Shown: positions 7,703 through 15,776, numbered from the stretch's first letter. The stretch: 32,513 nt of DNA from an uncultured Acetatifactor sp. (GCA_910585615.1 CAJUFO010000052.1:1-32513), one strand, 5' to 3'. Made by a program: numbers and translations. Notes: generated by a model not told the origin, from the sequence alone.

Positions 7703-9547
7703 ATGATGGAATTGGAAAAAATCGCAAGAAGGATCGCATCCCTGCGCAGGGAGCGGGGATACACAGGAGAGGCCCTGGCGGAGCGGCTGCAGGTCAGCCC
7801 CCAGGCCGTATCCAAATGGGAGAACGCGAAATGCCTGCCGGAGACGGCCATCCTACCGGCTCTGGCGGAGGCGCTGGACTGCAGCATCGACAGCCTGCTG
7901 TGCCCCAGGGAGCTTTTCATCCTGGAGGCAGTGTACACGGACGGAGAGAAGGAAGTGCCCGTGACCCGCTTCCTGGACAACCTGGTGCGGGACAATGTGC
8001 TGGACATCTATGTGAACCAGACTTTCACCGGCGACTCCCTGGAGAGCGACCGCCTGAAAGTTCTGACCGTCAAGTTCCAGACGCCGGAGGGCGTGGGCTT
8101 TTCCTATGCCCTGCAGAACCAGAACCTGACCCTGGACAGGAAGAGCGCGGGCTTTGAGCCGGAGGAAGCCGTCCGGATCCTGGACGCCTACTATGGGAAC
8201 GGGAAGGAATACGCCTCCGCCATGCAGAAGATGGAGCATTATGCGTATTTCAAATGGGATCGGATACTGGTGAACCATGAGACCTTCCCCAGCAGCACCG
8301 CCAGCGACGACACGGAATATCTGACCTTGATCTACCTGAACGGGGAGGGGATTCATGTCATCAGCTGTCCGGAAAACGATGCCATCTATTACGGGAACCA
8401 TGGCACGAGGCTGGTGCTGCGGGATCGCTCCCAGTGCATTCTGGAGGAAATAAAGCGTCTGTCCTGGGAGGGCGGGAGAGAAGGGATGGAATGTCCCTGG
8501 GCGGGGGCGCTCCAGGCATCCCTTGCCTATATGGGAGAGCCGTATACTTATGAACAGATTATGGGAATGAGCGGCGCCTGCTACCGGATTTGCTTTGTGG
8601 ATGTCTGGGACTACAGCTGTACGGATGCCCTGGTGGCCTTTGACTACGCCACGCCGCTGTATGAAGCCATCGGTTACGGGTTCCGTATGGTGGAGAGGCT
8701 GGAAAAGCAGGAGAGGAAGGCGGAGCGCCAGGCCATCATGGAGGACATCCGGGCAGGCATGCCGGTACTGGCAATCAATCTGCGGGTGGCTGCGGAGTGG
8801 GGAATCATCACGGGATATGTGGACAACGGCAACCGTTTTCTGTGCCGCACTTATTTCGACCAGGAAGTCTTCGATGCCCTGGAGGGCGGGGACGGCCAGG
8901 GGCAGTTAGATGGCCAGGAACCGTCGACAGATCAGAGGTGTGAAGACAGGAGAATAGTCTTTGAGGAGAATAAAGGGTACCTGTTCAGTGATTTCTGGCC
9001 TTTTCTTATCTTGCATTTCGGAGAAAAGGGCGAGCCGAAGCGGCCTGCGGAAATTCTGAAGACCTCTCTGGCCACGCTGGTTGCTTCTTTTCAGGGAGAA
9101 GAGTGCCGCGGCTATCATCAGGGAAAGGATGCCTACAGGGCGTGGATTGATGGGCTTTCCAGGGAAGAGGACTTTCGTCTGGCAGACGACAGGGAGAATG
9201 TCATGAGACGGCTGACCGTAAATGACGATATGCTGGGCACCCTCATAGATGCCCGCTTTGCGGCAGCCGCCTGGCTGCAGGAGAACCTTTCTGTCATTCC
9301 GGAGACAAGCCGGGAACACCTGGCAAAGATAGCGGAGAACTGCCGGACAATCGCCCATGAGCTGTCTGCCTTCCAGCACAGGATAGGCCATGCTTCCGGG
9401 TGCGAAATTGCGTACAATACCGTAAAGGCGGCCGGTGCGTCCACGCCTACGCTGCGCAGAGAGCAGATTGCCCTGTTGGAGCGGGCCCTTGTCCTGGAGG
9501 AAGAGAACTGCAGACTGGCGGGGCTGCTGCTGGAGCTGCCGGCGTGA
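7703..9547 (+). CDS. XRE-family regulator fused to a C39/BtrH-like module
   Basis: Start ATG 7703 lies behind TTGGAGG; 614 residues. Residues 14-66 form an XRE/Cro helix-turn-helix (LAERLQVSPQAVSKWEN). Residues 70-245 are an unassigned mixed domain shared with the decayed copy at 279. Residues about 250-390 resemble a papain-like C39/BtrH_N module: C264 in MECPWAGALQASLAYMG, then GMPVLAINL (352-360) and WGIITGYVDNG (366-376). The position where C39 proteases carry histidine (H-W-V-V) holds glutamate here, so proteolysis is doubtful. Residues about 450-560 are helical and align with the C-terminus of the MerR protein at 22807 (GKDAYRAW versus GASAFRAW). There is no signal peptide, so it is cytoplasmic. 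It is probably a ligand-responsive transcription factor; target unknown. Confidence 0.75.
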   Translation: MMELEKIARRIASLRRERGYTGEALAERLQVSPQAVSKWENAKCLPETAILPALAEALDCSIDSLLCPRELFILEAVYTDGEKEVPVTRFLDNLVRDNVLDIYVNQTFTGDSLESDRLKVLTVKFQTPEGVGFSYALQNQNLTLDRKSAGFEPEEAVRILDAYYGNGKEYASAMQKMEHYAYFKWDRILVNHETFPSSTASDDTEYLTLIYLNGEGIHVISCPENDAIYYGNHGTRLVLRDRSQCILEEIKRLSWEGGREGMECPWAGALQASLAYMGEPYTYEQIMGMSGACYRICFVDVWDYSCTDALVAFDYATPLYEAIGYGFRMVERLEKQERKAERQAIMEDIRAGMPVLAINLRVAAEWGIITGYVDNGNRFLCRTYFDQEVFDALEGGDGQGQLDGQEPSTDQRCEDRRIVFEENKGYLFSDFWPFLILHFGEKGEPKRPAEILKTSLATLVASFQGEECRGYHQGKDAYRAWIDGLSREEDFRLADDRENVMRRLTVNDDMLGTLIDARFAAAAWLQENLSVIPETSREHLAKIAENCRTIAHELSAFQHRIGHASGCEIAYNTVKAAGASTPTLRREQIALLERALVLEEENCRLAGLLLELPA

Positions 9548-9553
9548 AACCAG

Positions 9554-9616
9554 ACTGCATAACGCTGACCGGTTCAATGGCATGATTACAGTAGGCAATA
9601 TTCAGCGTTATGCCGT
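9554..9616. repeat. 63-nt palindromic repeat, copy 1
   Basis: The arms ACTGCATAACGCTGA (9554-9568) and TCAGCGTTATGCCGT (9602-9616) are inverted repeats with one mismatch. A closely similar element lies at 15777-15839, and the similarity extends upstream to the GTGAAACCAGA at 9544. This copy starts 6 nt after the stop of the XRE/C39 gene. Each copy adjoins a gene 3' end, as expected for an intergenic repeat family. Confidence 0.75.
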
Positions 9617-9644
9617 ATAAATAAAAGTTTCCCAATCTGTCGGA

Positions 9645-9803
9645 CTATAGAGATCCGACAGACGGGTTTGCATCCTTCCTTGGTCGACCACGCGGCCTCT
9701 TAGGCTTGACGGCATCCGGATCTTCGGGCTTGCGCCCCAGCTTTTTTGGTTCCGGCTTCGGTTCCGGGATCCGGGAGCCATCGGTCATCGTAACAGAGAT
9801 ATG
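9645..9803 (-). pseudogene. C-terminal tail of a possible transposase with an AT-hook motif
   Basis: Read on minus, an open frame gives HISVTMTDGSRIPEP, a run of Pro-Glu-Lys, then KPKRPRGRPRK and a stop at 9645. The core GRP flanked by Arg/Lys is an AT-hook, a minor-groove DNA-binding motif found at the ends of some transposases. A hairpin (9636-9644 with 9654-9662, nine pairs) covers the stop. Homology ends abruptly near 9803, where sequence of another gene family begins. The family cannot be named; only the tail survives. Confidence 0.35.
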
Positions 9804-10125
9804 CTGGGTCAACACCAGCTCCAACAGTCTGTTGGGAAAGCTGGTGCAGGAGGGAGCCGTGAATTACAGATGACCACGGAAAGGCTGCTGGGGGGAGACA
9901 GTTACCGGCAAGCTGGAGGAGCAGATAGTATTCAGTGAACTGAGCCAAGGGGACGAGGCGGTGTGGAGCCTGCTGCTTGCCAGCGGCCATCTGAGAGCGG
10001 TGCATCATGAATTCAATGCCAATCCGGGTAAGGCAGAATATGAGCTGCAGCTGACGAACAGGGAAGTCCGAGCCATGTTTGGCGGAATGCCAGAGGGGTG
10101 GTTCAGGAGATGCCATCATAAATAA
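9803..10125 (+). pseudogene. Internal fragment of an AAA-ATPase/PD-(D/E)XK gene
   Basis: This stretch is clearly related to 11240-11565 of the intact gene downstream: both contain GTCAACACCAGCTCCAACAG-like, GAGGCGGTGTGGAGCCT and CTGCTTGCCAGCGG segments in the same order. The fragment contains stops and small deletions, including loss of most of the segment encoding FAIILDE, and lacks both ATPase and nuclease motifs. It is a decayed piece of a paralogue, joined on its left to the transposase-like tail. The following 10126-10220 holds nothing I recognise. Confidence 0.8.
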
Positions 10126-10220
10126 TTGCGGAAGAGATGCAATTAAGGAATGGTTGAAACGTCCGTTGTGGCATTTGTGTGATGACAGAACTTTCAATTT
10201 TATGGAAACGAAACTCCTCA

Positions 10221-10249
10221 TTGCGTTTACAGTAAGAATCCGATATACT
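10221..10249 (+). promoter_or_regulatory. Sigma-A-type promoter of the AAA-ATPase/PD-(D/E)XK gene
   Basis: TTGCGT (10221-10226) and TATACT (10244-10249) are separated by 17 bp and lie about 60 nt before the chosen ATG. Confidence 0.45.
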
Positions 10250-10310
10250 GAAGACATGTGGCAGGTTTGCTGTGGGCATATGGGAGAAAGCCTGTGGGAA
10301 AGGGGGGTGC

Positions 10311-12068
10311 ATGGCAAGGACAGTAAGTATAGGAAATCAGGATTTTGAATCGATTCGGAGAGAAAACTATTTTTATGTGGACAAGACCCACTTCATCAAA
10401 GAATGGTGGGAGTGTGGGGACAGTGTAACATTGATTAACCGTCCCAGAAGATTCGGCAAGACATTGAATATGAATATGTTGGAGAAATTCTTTTCCGTAG
10501 AATATGCGGGCAGGGAAGATTTGTTCCAAGGACTGTGCATATGGGAAGAGGAGAAATACAGGGCTCTTCAGGGCACTTACCCGGTCATCATGCTCAGCTT
10601 TGCCAAAGTGAAGGAGACAACATACCGGAATGCCCAAAAGAAAATGTGCCAGATTATCGCGTCGGTCTACAATCATTTCTACTATCTGCTGGACAGGGAA
10701 AAACTGAATGAGCAGGAAAAGGAATATTTCCGAAAGATTTCCGTGGACATGGAAGAATATGTTGCCACAGATGCCATAGGCGTCTTATCAGAAATCCTCT
10801 TTCGGTATTATGGGAAAAAGGTAATAGTGCTTCTGGATGAATATGACACACCTATGCAGGAGGCCTACGTAAATGGGTATTGGGAGGAAATTGTTTCCTT
10901 TACCAGAAGTCTGTTTAATGCGACATTCAAGACAAATCCTTATCTGGAGCGTGCGCTCATGACAGGGATTACAAGGGGTCAGATTGCTTCTTACGAAGCA
11001 AGAGAGTCCATGTTCTCGGATTTGAATAATCTGGAGGTAGTGACGGTAACCTCGGAAAAATACATGGACAGTTTTGGGTTCACGGAAGAAGAAGTGTTCA
11101 CTGCCCTGAATGAGTTTGGTTTGTCCGGCAGAAAAGAAGAGGTGAAGGAGTGGTATGACGGCTTCATTTTCGGAAGCATTTCGGATATTTATAATCCCTG
11201 GTCCATTATCATTTATCTGGATAAAGGGAAATTAGGTCTATACTGGATTAACACCAGTTCCAACAGCCTGGCCGGCAAGCTGGTGCGGGAGGGAAGCCCC
11301 GAGTTGAAGATGACCATGGAAAAACTGCTGCGGGGAGAGACCTTTGCCATTATTCTTGATGAACAGATTGTATTCAGCGAATTAGAGCAGGGAGATGAGG
11401 CGGTGTGGAGCCTCCTGCTTGCCAGCGGTTATCTGAAAGCGGTTCAACATACGTTCAACGCCCTTTCGAGAAAGGAAGAATATGAACTGAAACTGACAAA
11501 CCTGGAAGTCCAGGTGATGTTCGAGAGGCTGATAGAGGGATGGTTTGGGAGATGCAGCCATGTCAATAACGCATTTTTGAAAGCATTGCTTATGGGAAAT
11601 TTGAAAGCGATGAATACCTATATGAATAAAGTTGCCTTACAGACATTCAGTTACTTTGATACAGGGGCCAATGCTTCTGAGCAGGAGCCGGAACGGTTTT
11701 ACCATGGTTTTGTACTGGGGATGATGGTGGAACTGGCAGACAAGTATGTGCTGACTTCTAATCGTGAGAGCGGATTCGGCAGATATGATGTGATGCTGGA
11801 GCCAAGGCAGGGAGCCGAAAGCCTGTACACTTCAGGTCTGGAAGCAACTGCGAATAATCTTGAAAGGGATGCGATTATTATAGAATTTAAGGTGCAGGAC
11901 TCGGATACAGAAGCGGAGCTGGCTGATACGGTGAAGGAAGCGCTGAAGCAGATTGAGGAAAAACAGTATGAAGCTATATTGCGGGCAAGAGGTATTCCGG
12001 CAAAGCGAATTAAAAAGTATGGTTTTGCGTTCTGCGGGAAAAAGGTTCTGATTGGGAAAGCCGGATGA
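10311..12068 (+). CDS. AAA-ATPase-like protein with C-terminal PD-(D/E)XK nuclease-like domain
   Basis: The ATG at 10311 is preceded by AGGGGGG; an upstream in-frame ATG at 10272 lacks such a site. The 585-residue protein has an N-terminal AAA-ATPase-like domain (Pfam AAA-ATPase_like type): Walker A variant NRPRRFGKT near 43-51 and Walker B VLLDEYDTP near 173-181. The C-terminal part carries the PD-(D/E)XK signature, with an aspartate in FGRYDVMLEP near 493 and the ExK of IIIEFKV near 526-528. The family is very abundant in gut Bacteroidetes and Clostridia, often in several copies per genome, but has no settled function; nucleic-acid processing or mobility has been suggested. Two other copies, both incomplete, are in this window (2-67 and 9803-10125). 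Confidence 0.9.
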   Translation: MARTVSIGNQDFESIRRENYFYVDKTHFIKEWWECGDSVTLINRPRRFGKTLNMNMLEKFFSVEYAGREDLFQGLCIWEEEKYRALQGTYPVIMLSFAKVKETTYRNAQKKMCQIIASVYNHFYYLLDREKLNEQEKEYFRKISVDMEEYVATDAIGVLSEILFRYYGKKVIVLLDEYDTPMQEAYVNGYWEEIVSFTRSLFNATFKTNPYLERALMTGITRGQIASYEARESMFSDLNNLEVVTVTSEKYMDSFGFTEEEVFTALNEFGLSGRKEEVKEWYDGFIFGSISDIYNPWSIIIYLDKGKLGLYWINTSSNSLAGKLVREGSPELKMTMEKLLRGETFAIILDEQIVFSELEQGDEAVWSLLLASGYLKAVQHTFNALSRKEEYELKLTNLEVQVMFERLIEGWFGRCSHVNNAFLKALLMGNLKAMNTYMNKVALQTFSYFDTGANASEQEPERFYHGFVLGMMVELADKYVLTSNRESGFGRYDVMLEPRQGAESLYTSGLEATANNLERDAIIIEFKVQDSDTEAELADTVKEALKQIEEKQYEAILRARGIPAKRIKKYGFAFCGKKVLIGKAG

Positions 12069-12121
12069 TGATTGATAAAGAGAGCTCTGGAACAATAGTA
12101 TTTTGGTTGGGTGGTAATATT

Positions 12122-12322
12122 ATGGTAAATACAGATAGGATGACAGCGGAAATGATAAAAGAGCTTGCCTTTTTTGAAGAAGAGTTGGAATCACTTGCTA
12201 AGGCAAGAAACACCCCAATTGCGTTTGATGAAGATTGCCCGGAGACAACTCCTGAACGCGCATTGAAATTTCGGTGCGTGAATTCGCCCAGAGATTGTAT
12301 CGAGAAGGGCATAGGAAGATAA
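12122..12322 (+). CDS. Small conserved-type protein, function unknown
   Basis: The ATG at 12122 follows GGTGGT and gives a 66-residue acidic protein: an N-terminal helix (MTAEMIKELAFFEEELESLA) and then a distinctive DEDCPETTPERALKF segment. An in-frame ATG at 12065 overlapping the previous stop has no ribosome site. Short proteins with a similar DCPETTPERA motif are, from memory, common in Lachnospiraceae without known function. It follows the AAA-ATPase gene by 53 nt and a hairpin lies about 50 nt downstream, so it may be co-transcribed. Confidence 0.55.
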   Translation: MVNTDRMTAEMIKELAFFEEELESLAKARNTPIAFDEDCPETTPERALKFRCVNSPRDCIEKGIGR

Positions 12323-12374
12323 ATTCTATAGTCGTAGTATTATCATCAACAACGCTACAGTGCGACATACGTTA

Positions 12375-12419
12375 AAGGGGTATTTAGAAGAGCTGTTGGA
12401 AAACTTCTAAATACTCCTT
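12375..12419 (+). terminator. Long stem-loop, probable terminator
   Basis: AAGGGGTATTTAGAAG (12375-12390) pairs with CTTCTAAATACTCCTT (12404-12419): 16 pairs including one G-T, 13-nt loop, followed by ATTAAAAT. It sits after the small ORF ending at 12322. The downstream T-run is poor, so efficiency is uncertain. Confidence 0.5.
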
Positions 12420-12433
12420 ATTAAAATATCTGA

Positions 12434-12461
12434 TTGTGGAATAGTACTGGAAGGGTATAAT
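12434..12461 (+). promoter_or_regulatory. Sigma-A-type promoter
   Basis: TTGTGG (12434-12439) and a perfect TATAAT (12456-12461) are spaced 16 bp, upstream of the small decayed ORF starting at 12512. Confidence 0.45.
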
Positions 12462-12511
12462 GAGTATGGGAATTGAAGACTGTTATAGGAAGTTTTTTGG
12501 AGGCAAATGGG

Positions 12512-12745
12512 ATGTTATCGGATGAGATGAGAAAAGAACTTATACAAGGTCTGACGGATATCTTTAGAAATAATAAGAGGCCTTTGATACACTTAAAGAA
12601 AAATGCCAGGCACTGACCCCGGCGCGCGCCTACACAGAAGACCCGAATTATGTGAAGCATGTTATCTCTTGTGCTGAGTGTGGTTGGTTTGGTCTGATGG
12701 AAGAAGATACAAATACTGGCTGCGAACCGGAAAATGGTGCAGCTC
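12512..12745 (+). pseudogene. Small frameshifted CxxC protein gene
   Basis: GGAGG (12499-12503) precedes ATG 12512, which opens MLSDEMRKELIQGLTDIFRN and then meets a stop at 12614. Another frame, open from about 12577, continues as EAFDTLKEKCQALTPARAY and then HVISCAECGWFGLMEEDTN, with a CxxC pair typical of a small zinc-binding or redox fold. The two halves read as one protein of about 75 residues broken by a shift near 12570-12577. Homology of the part past about 12745 is doubtful; a 9-bp hairpin (CAGCTCACC/GGTGAGCTG) lies there. The function is not recognised. Confidence 0.45.
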
Positions 12746-12864
12746 ACCGACTCTTATTGGTTGGTGAGCTGTGCTATGCGTATTCTCCATCTATTAACCT
12801 AATTTTACCGTTCCTGGTCGTGTTCCCGATTAGTAAAAAATTCCACATCAGCTCCCCCAATCCA

Positions 12865-12894
12865 GTCATACCCTCCCCCAATCCTTCATACAAT
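12865..12894 (+). promoter_or_regulatory. Sigma-E-type sporulation promoter of spoIIID
   Basis: GTCATACC (12865-12872) and CATACAAT (12887-12894) are separated by 14 bp. This is very close to the sigma-E consensus (GTCATATT, about 14 bp, CATACAAT). In Bacillus and Clostridia spoIIID is transcribed by mother-cell sigma-E, so the site fits the gene 30 nt downstream. The two hexamer regions lie within a 21-nt tandem duplication (CTCCCCCAATCC at 12852 and 12873). Confidence 0.75.
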
Positions 12895-12923
12895 AGTAAA
12901 AAATATCCCACGGGGGTATTCCT

Positions 12924-13187
12924 TTGAAGGATTATATCGAAGAGCGTGCCGTCAGCATTGCCAACTATATCATCGACAATAATGCCACGGTGAGACAGAC
13001 GGCGAAGACCTTTGGTGTCAGCAAGAGCACGGTACATAAGGACGTGACAGAACGTCTCATGCAGGTCAATCCCACCCTGGCCATGGAGGCCAGGAAGGTG
13101 CTGGACCTGAACAAATCTGAGCGGCATATCAGGGGAGGGCTTGCCACAAAGGAGAAATACCTGCACCAGCAAAGCAGCATGGCGTAG
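12924..13187 (+). CDS. spoIIID: Sporulation transcription regulator SpoIIID
   Basis: This 87-residue protein is a full-length SpoIIID. It begins MKDYIEERAVSIANYIIDNN, has the helix-turn-helix VRQTAKTFGVSKSTVHKDVT at about 28-47, and the basic C-terminal helix KSERHIRGGLATKEKY that adds DNA contacts. SpoIIID is the mother-cell regulator that modulates sigma-E genes and helps switch on sigma-K during endospore formation. The start is TTG at 12924, with GGGGG 7 nt upstream; no ATG in frame fits. A sigma-E-like promoter precedes it. It ends 7 nt from the convergent LysR gene. Its presence shows a spore-forming lineage. Confidence 0.96.
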   Translation: MKDYIEERAVSIANYIIDNNATVRQTAKTFGVSKSTVHKDVTERLMQVNPTLAMEARKVLDLNKSERHIRGGLATKEKYLHQQSSMA

Positions 13188-13194
13188 AGGAGCG

Positions 13195-14133
13195 TCAGGG
13201 GCCATTCGGAACGAGTGGCTCTTTTCCGTGGGAGGATTCCGGGCTCCACCGGTCTCTGAGGTATCTGCAGAAGGCGTCCGCCGCAAGCCCCATCCCATGC
13301 CCGCTGCCGGAGACGATCTCTATGGCCCGCCTGGGAAGGGCGCAGTCCAGGGGTATCTGCACCAGCCTTTTATCCTTTATCAGGGGCAGAGCGGTCTGTT
13401 CCGGCACGAAGCCGATGCCCAGATTGCCCAGAAGGAGCGGCAGCATCAGGTCGGAAGTGGCCACCTCCATGTCCAGCTCCATATCCAGTCCCTGAGCCGC
13501 GAAGAAGTCCCGATAGGAATCATAGGTGGCGGTTCCCCTGCCCAGCCCGATCCAGGGGCAGCTTTGGAGCCCGCCCAGCGTGGAGATTGTCCTGGACAGG
13601 CTCCTATACTCTGGCCCGCCCGCCAGTATCTCTGCAAAATCAAATATTTTCTCGCTGTGAACCGAATGCGGCATGGCATAGGGCGTGGTGACCACGGCGA
13701 AATCCAGCTTTCCGTCGGTGAGGCGCTTTATGATCTCCGGGGTGGTGTGGTTGTGGATCTTGATCCTGACGGCGGGATGCCTGCGCCTGAAATCCTGGAG
13801 CGCGTCCAGCAGGAACAGGTGCAGCGCCGTCTCCGTGGCGCCGATTTCCACCGTGCCGCTTCGGAGGGAATCCCGGCCGCGGAGTTCGGTCTGGGCGCTC
13901 CACAGGTGCCGGTAGGCGATTTCCACATGGGAGTACAGCAGATCGCCCTCCTCCGTCAGGCTGACGCCCCTGGCCTCCCGCAGGAACAGCCGGCAGCCCA
14001 GCTGCGCCTCCAAAAGCTTCATCACCCGGGTCACATTGGGCTGACTGTTCCCCAGGGCAGCCGCGGCTTTGGTGATATTCCCGTATTTGGCCACATAGTA
14101 GAAGATTTTGAAATATTCGAAGTCGATATCCAT
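13195..14133 (-). CDS. LysR-family transcriptional regulator
   Basis: The start at 14133 gives 312 residues, normal for the family, beginning MDIDFEYFKIFYYVAKYGNI; a longer frame upstream runs into the divergent gene and is rejected. The winged helix-turn-helix spans residues 1-65 (ITKAAAALGNSQPNVTRVMKLLE and FLREARGVSLTEEG). A periplasmic-binding-protein-like effector domain follows, from about 92 (VEIGATETALHLFLLDAL) through the second lobe (GNLGIGFVPEQTAL). It is divergent from the MATE exporter at 14252, with 118 nt between them, so control of that exporter plus autoregulation is the likely job. The inducer is unknown. Confidence 0.93.
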   Translation of the reverse strand: MDIDFEYFKIFYYVAKYGNITKAAAALGNSQPNVTRVMKLLEAQLGCRLFLREARGVSLTEEGDLLYSHVEIAYRHLWSAQTELRGRDSLRSGTVEIGATETALHLFLLDALQDFRRRHPAVRIKIHNHTTPEIIKRLTDGKLDFAVVTTPYAMPHSVHSEKIFDFAEILAGGPEYRSLSRTISTLGGLQSCPWIGLGRGTATYDSYRDFFAAQGLDMELDMEVATSDLMLPLLLGNLGIGFVPEQTALPLIKDKRLVQIPLDCALPRRAIEIVSGSGHGMGLAADAFCRYLRDRWSPESSHGKEPLVPNGP

Positions 14134-14143
14134 ATCTGATTGA

Positions 14144-14197
14144 TATACCTCATATATGATAGATATATTTTTCGTATCCTTTCTTCCGTAGTATAAT
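14144..14197 (+). promoter_or_regulatory. Candidate LysR box and -10 of the MATE exporter gene
   Basis: TATACCTCATATA (14144-14156) fits the T-N11-A dyad bound by LysR regulators and lies 11 nt from the LysR start. TATAAT at 14192-14197 is a good -10 for the exporter, 55 nt before its ATG, without a recognisable -35, as expected for an activated promoter. Confidence 0.4.
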
Positions 14198-14251
14198 AAG
14201 TTTCCGGGAAAATGTAAAGAGGATTCAGAAACGGAAAGGAAGGGTAAAGTC

Positions 14252-15583
14252 ATGAACAAGGATTTGACACAGGGGAATCCCCGGAAGGTGCTGTGGGCAT
14301 TCTGCCTGCCCATGTTCGGCAGCATCGTGTTCCAGCAGCTTTACAACATAGCGGATTCTTTGGTAGCAGGGAAGTTTATCGGCGAGAGGGCACTGGCGGC
14401 GGTGGGGAACAGTTACAACATCACCCTCATCTTCATCGCCTTTGCCTTCGGCTGCAATATCGGATGCTCTGTCATCGTATCCCAGCTCTTCGGGGCGAAG
14501 GACTACAGGACCATGAAATCCTCGGTCTATACGGCGCTGATTGCCAGCGGCGTCCTCTGCGCCGTGCTGATGCTTGGGGGCCTCGTCTCCTGCGACACAT
14601 TGCTGCGGCTGATGAAGACCCAGCCGGAGGTCATGGCGGATTCCGCCCTGTACCTGGACATCTATATCTGGGGGCTGCCCTTCCTGTTCTTTTACAATAT
14701 CGCTACAGGCATCTTCTCGGCCCTGGGGGACTCCAGGACGCCCTTCCTCTTCCTGGCCCTGTCCTCCACGGCCAATATCCTGATTGACATCCTCTTCGTG
14801 AAGGGCTTCTCCATGGGAATCGCAGGCGTGGCCTGGGCCACATTCCTCTGCCAGGGGGCAAGCTGCATCCTGTCGTTGGCTCTGGTGCTGAAGCGGTTGC
14901 GGGACATCCGGACGGAAACGAAGGTTTTGGTCTTCTCCTGGAGCCTGCTGGGAAAGATAGCCGTAGTGGCCATCCCCAGCATCTTGCAGCAGTCCTTCAT
15001 CTCGGTGGGGAACATGCTGATCCAGGGCCGGATAAACAGTTTCGGGGTCAGCGTGGCCGCCGGATATTCCGCGGCGGTGAAGCTGAACAACCTGGTGATC
15101 ACATCCTTTACCACCATCGGCAACGGGATATCCAATTTCGCGGCCCAGAACCTGGGGGCCGCAAGGTTCGGGCGGATCAGGGAGGGCTTCCGGGCAGGCT
15201 GGCGGCTGGTGTGGTGCCTGTGCGTGCCCTTCTGCATTGCCTATGTGGCGTTCGGCAGGTATCTGCTGCTGCTTTTTATGGACAGGAGCTCGCAGACGGC
15301 TTTACAGACGGGCAGGGAGTTTTTATGGATCCTGTCCCCGTTCTACTTTGTGGTGTCCGTGAAGCTGGTGGCGGACGGAATCCTTCGGGGCACCAGCGCC
15401 ATGGGGCAGTTCATGGTCGCCACGTTCACGGATTTGATTCTGCGGGTGGTCTTGTCCTTCCTCCTGTCCGGCTGGACAGGCTCCGCCCTGGGCATATGGT
15501 GCTCCTGGCCTGTGGGCTGGACCATCGCTACGGGGATGTCCCTTTTCTTCTACCGGAGGGCCTGCCGCAGGCTGGGGGCCTGA
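14252..15583 (+). CDS. MATE-family multidrug/cation antiporter
   Basis: The 443-residue protein is full length for a MATE transporter with about 12 membrane helices in two halves. Typical features are the N-terminal PMFGSIVFQQLYNIADSLV, with the conserved FQQLYNIAD motif, and the first-half segment GIFSALGDSRTPF, equivalent in the second half to GILRGTSAMGQF. Such proteins in the plasma membrane expel cationic drugs or metabolites in exchange for sodium or protons. The ATG follows GGAAAGGAAGGG. The divergent LysR gene is the probable regulator. The substrate cannot be read from the sequence. Confidence 0.93.
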   Translation: MNKDLTQGNPRKVLWAFCLPMFGSIVFQQLYNIADSLVAGKFIGERALAAVGNSYNITLIFIAFAFGCNIGCSVIVSQLFGAKDYRTMKSSVYTALIASGVLCAVLMLGGLVSCDTLLRLMKTQPEVMADSALYLDIYIWGLPFLFFYNIATGIFSALGDSRTPFLFLALSSTANILIDILFVKGFSMGIAGVAWATFLCQGASCILSLALVLKRLRDIRTETKVLVFSWSLLGKIAVVAIPSILQQSFISVGNMLIQGRINSFGVSVAAGYSAAVKLNNLVITSFTTIGNGISNFAAQNLGAARFGRIREGFRAGWRLVWCLCVPFCIAYVAFGRYLLLLFMDRSSQTALQTGREFLWILSPFYFVVSVKLVADGILRGTSAMGQFMVATFTDLILRVVLSFLLSGWTGSALGIWCSWPVGWTIATGMSLFFYRRACRRLGA

Positions 15584-15591
15584 ACTGCTGA

Positions 15592-15742
15592 GGGGCGGCA
15601 TCAGCGCGGCGCTGTGGAACGACAACGAGGCCATCCTGTAGGAAATCCGTGAAAAATCTTTGCCCATTCCGTTCCCGACAACGTATCCCCGGAGAGCATG
15701 AAGCGCATCATGAAGGAAGTCAGGCGAATCGGGAAGCGCTGA
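15592..15742 (+). pseudogene. Decayed gene 3' end, unidentified
   Basis: Between the MATE gene and the ABC operon there is protein-like sequence broken by a stop: GGISAALWNDNEAIL, TAG, EIREK, then a +1 shift into KIFAHSVPDNVSPESMKRIM and a terminal KEVRRIGKR before TGA at 15740. The pieces read as one C-terminus with a single-base loss and a nonsense codon. The family is not recognised. Confidence 0.3.
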
Positions 15743-15776
15743 GGATGCTTAACGATTTCACTTGCCGTGAAACCAG

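Noticed and set aside
12065..12121. Upstream ATG for the 66-residue ORF
   Set aside because: It overlaps the preceding stop and has no ribosome site, whereas ATG 12122 has GGTGGT at proper distance.
13141..14139. 332-codon plus-strand frame over the LysR gene
   Set aside because: It is antisense to clear LysR coding sequence with recognisable domains; the frame shows no motif and no start signal.
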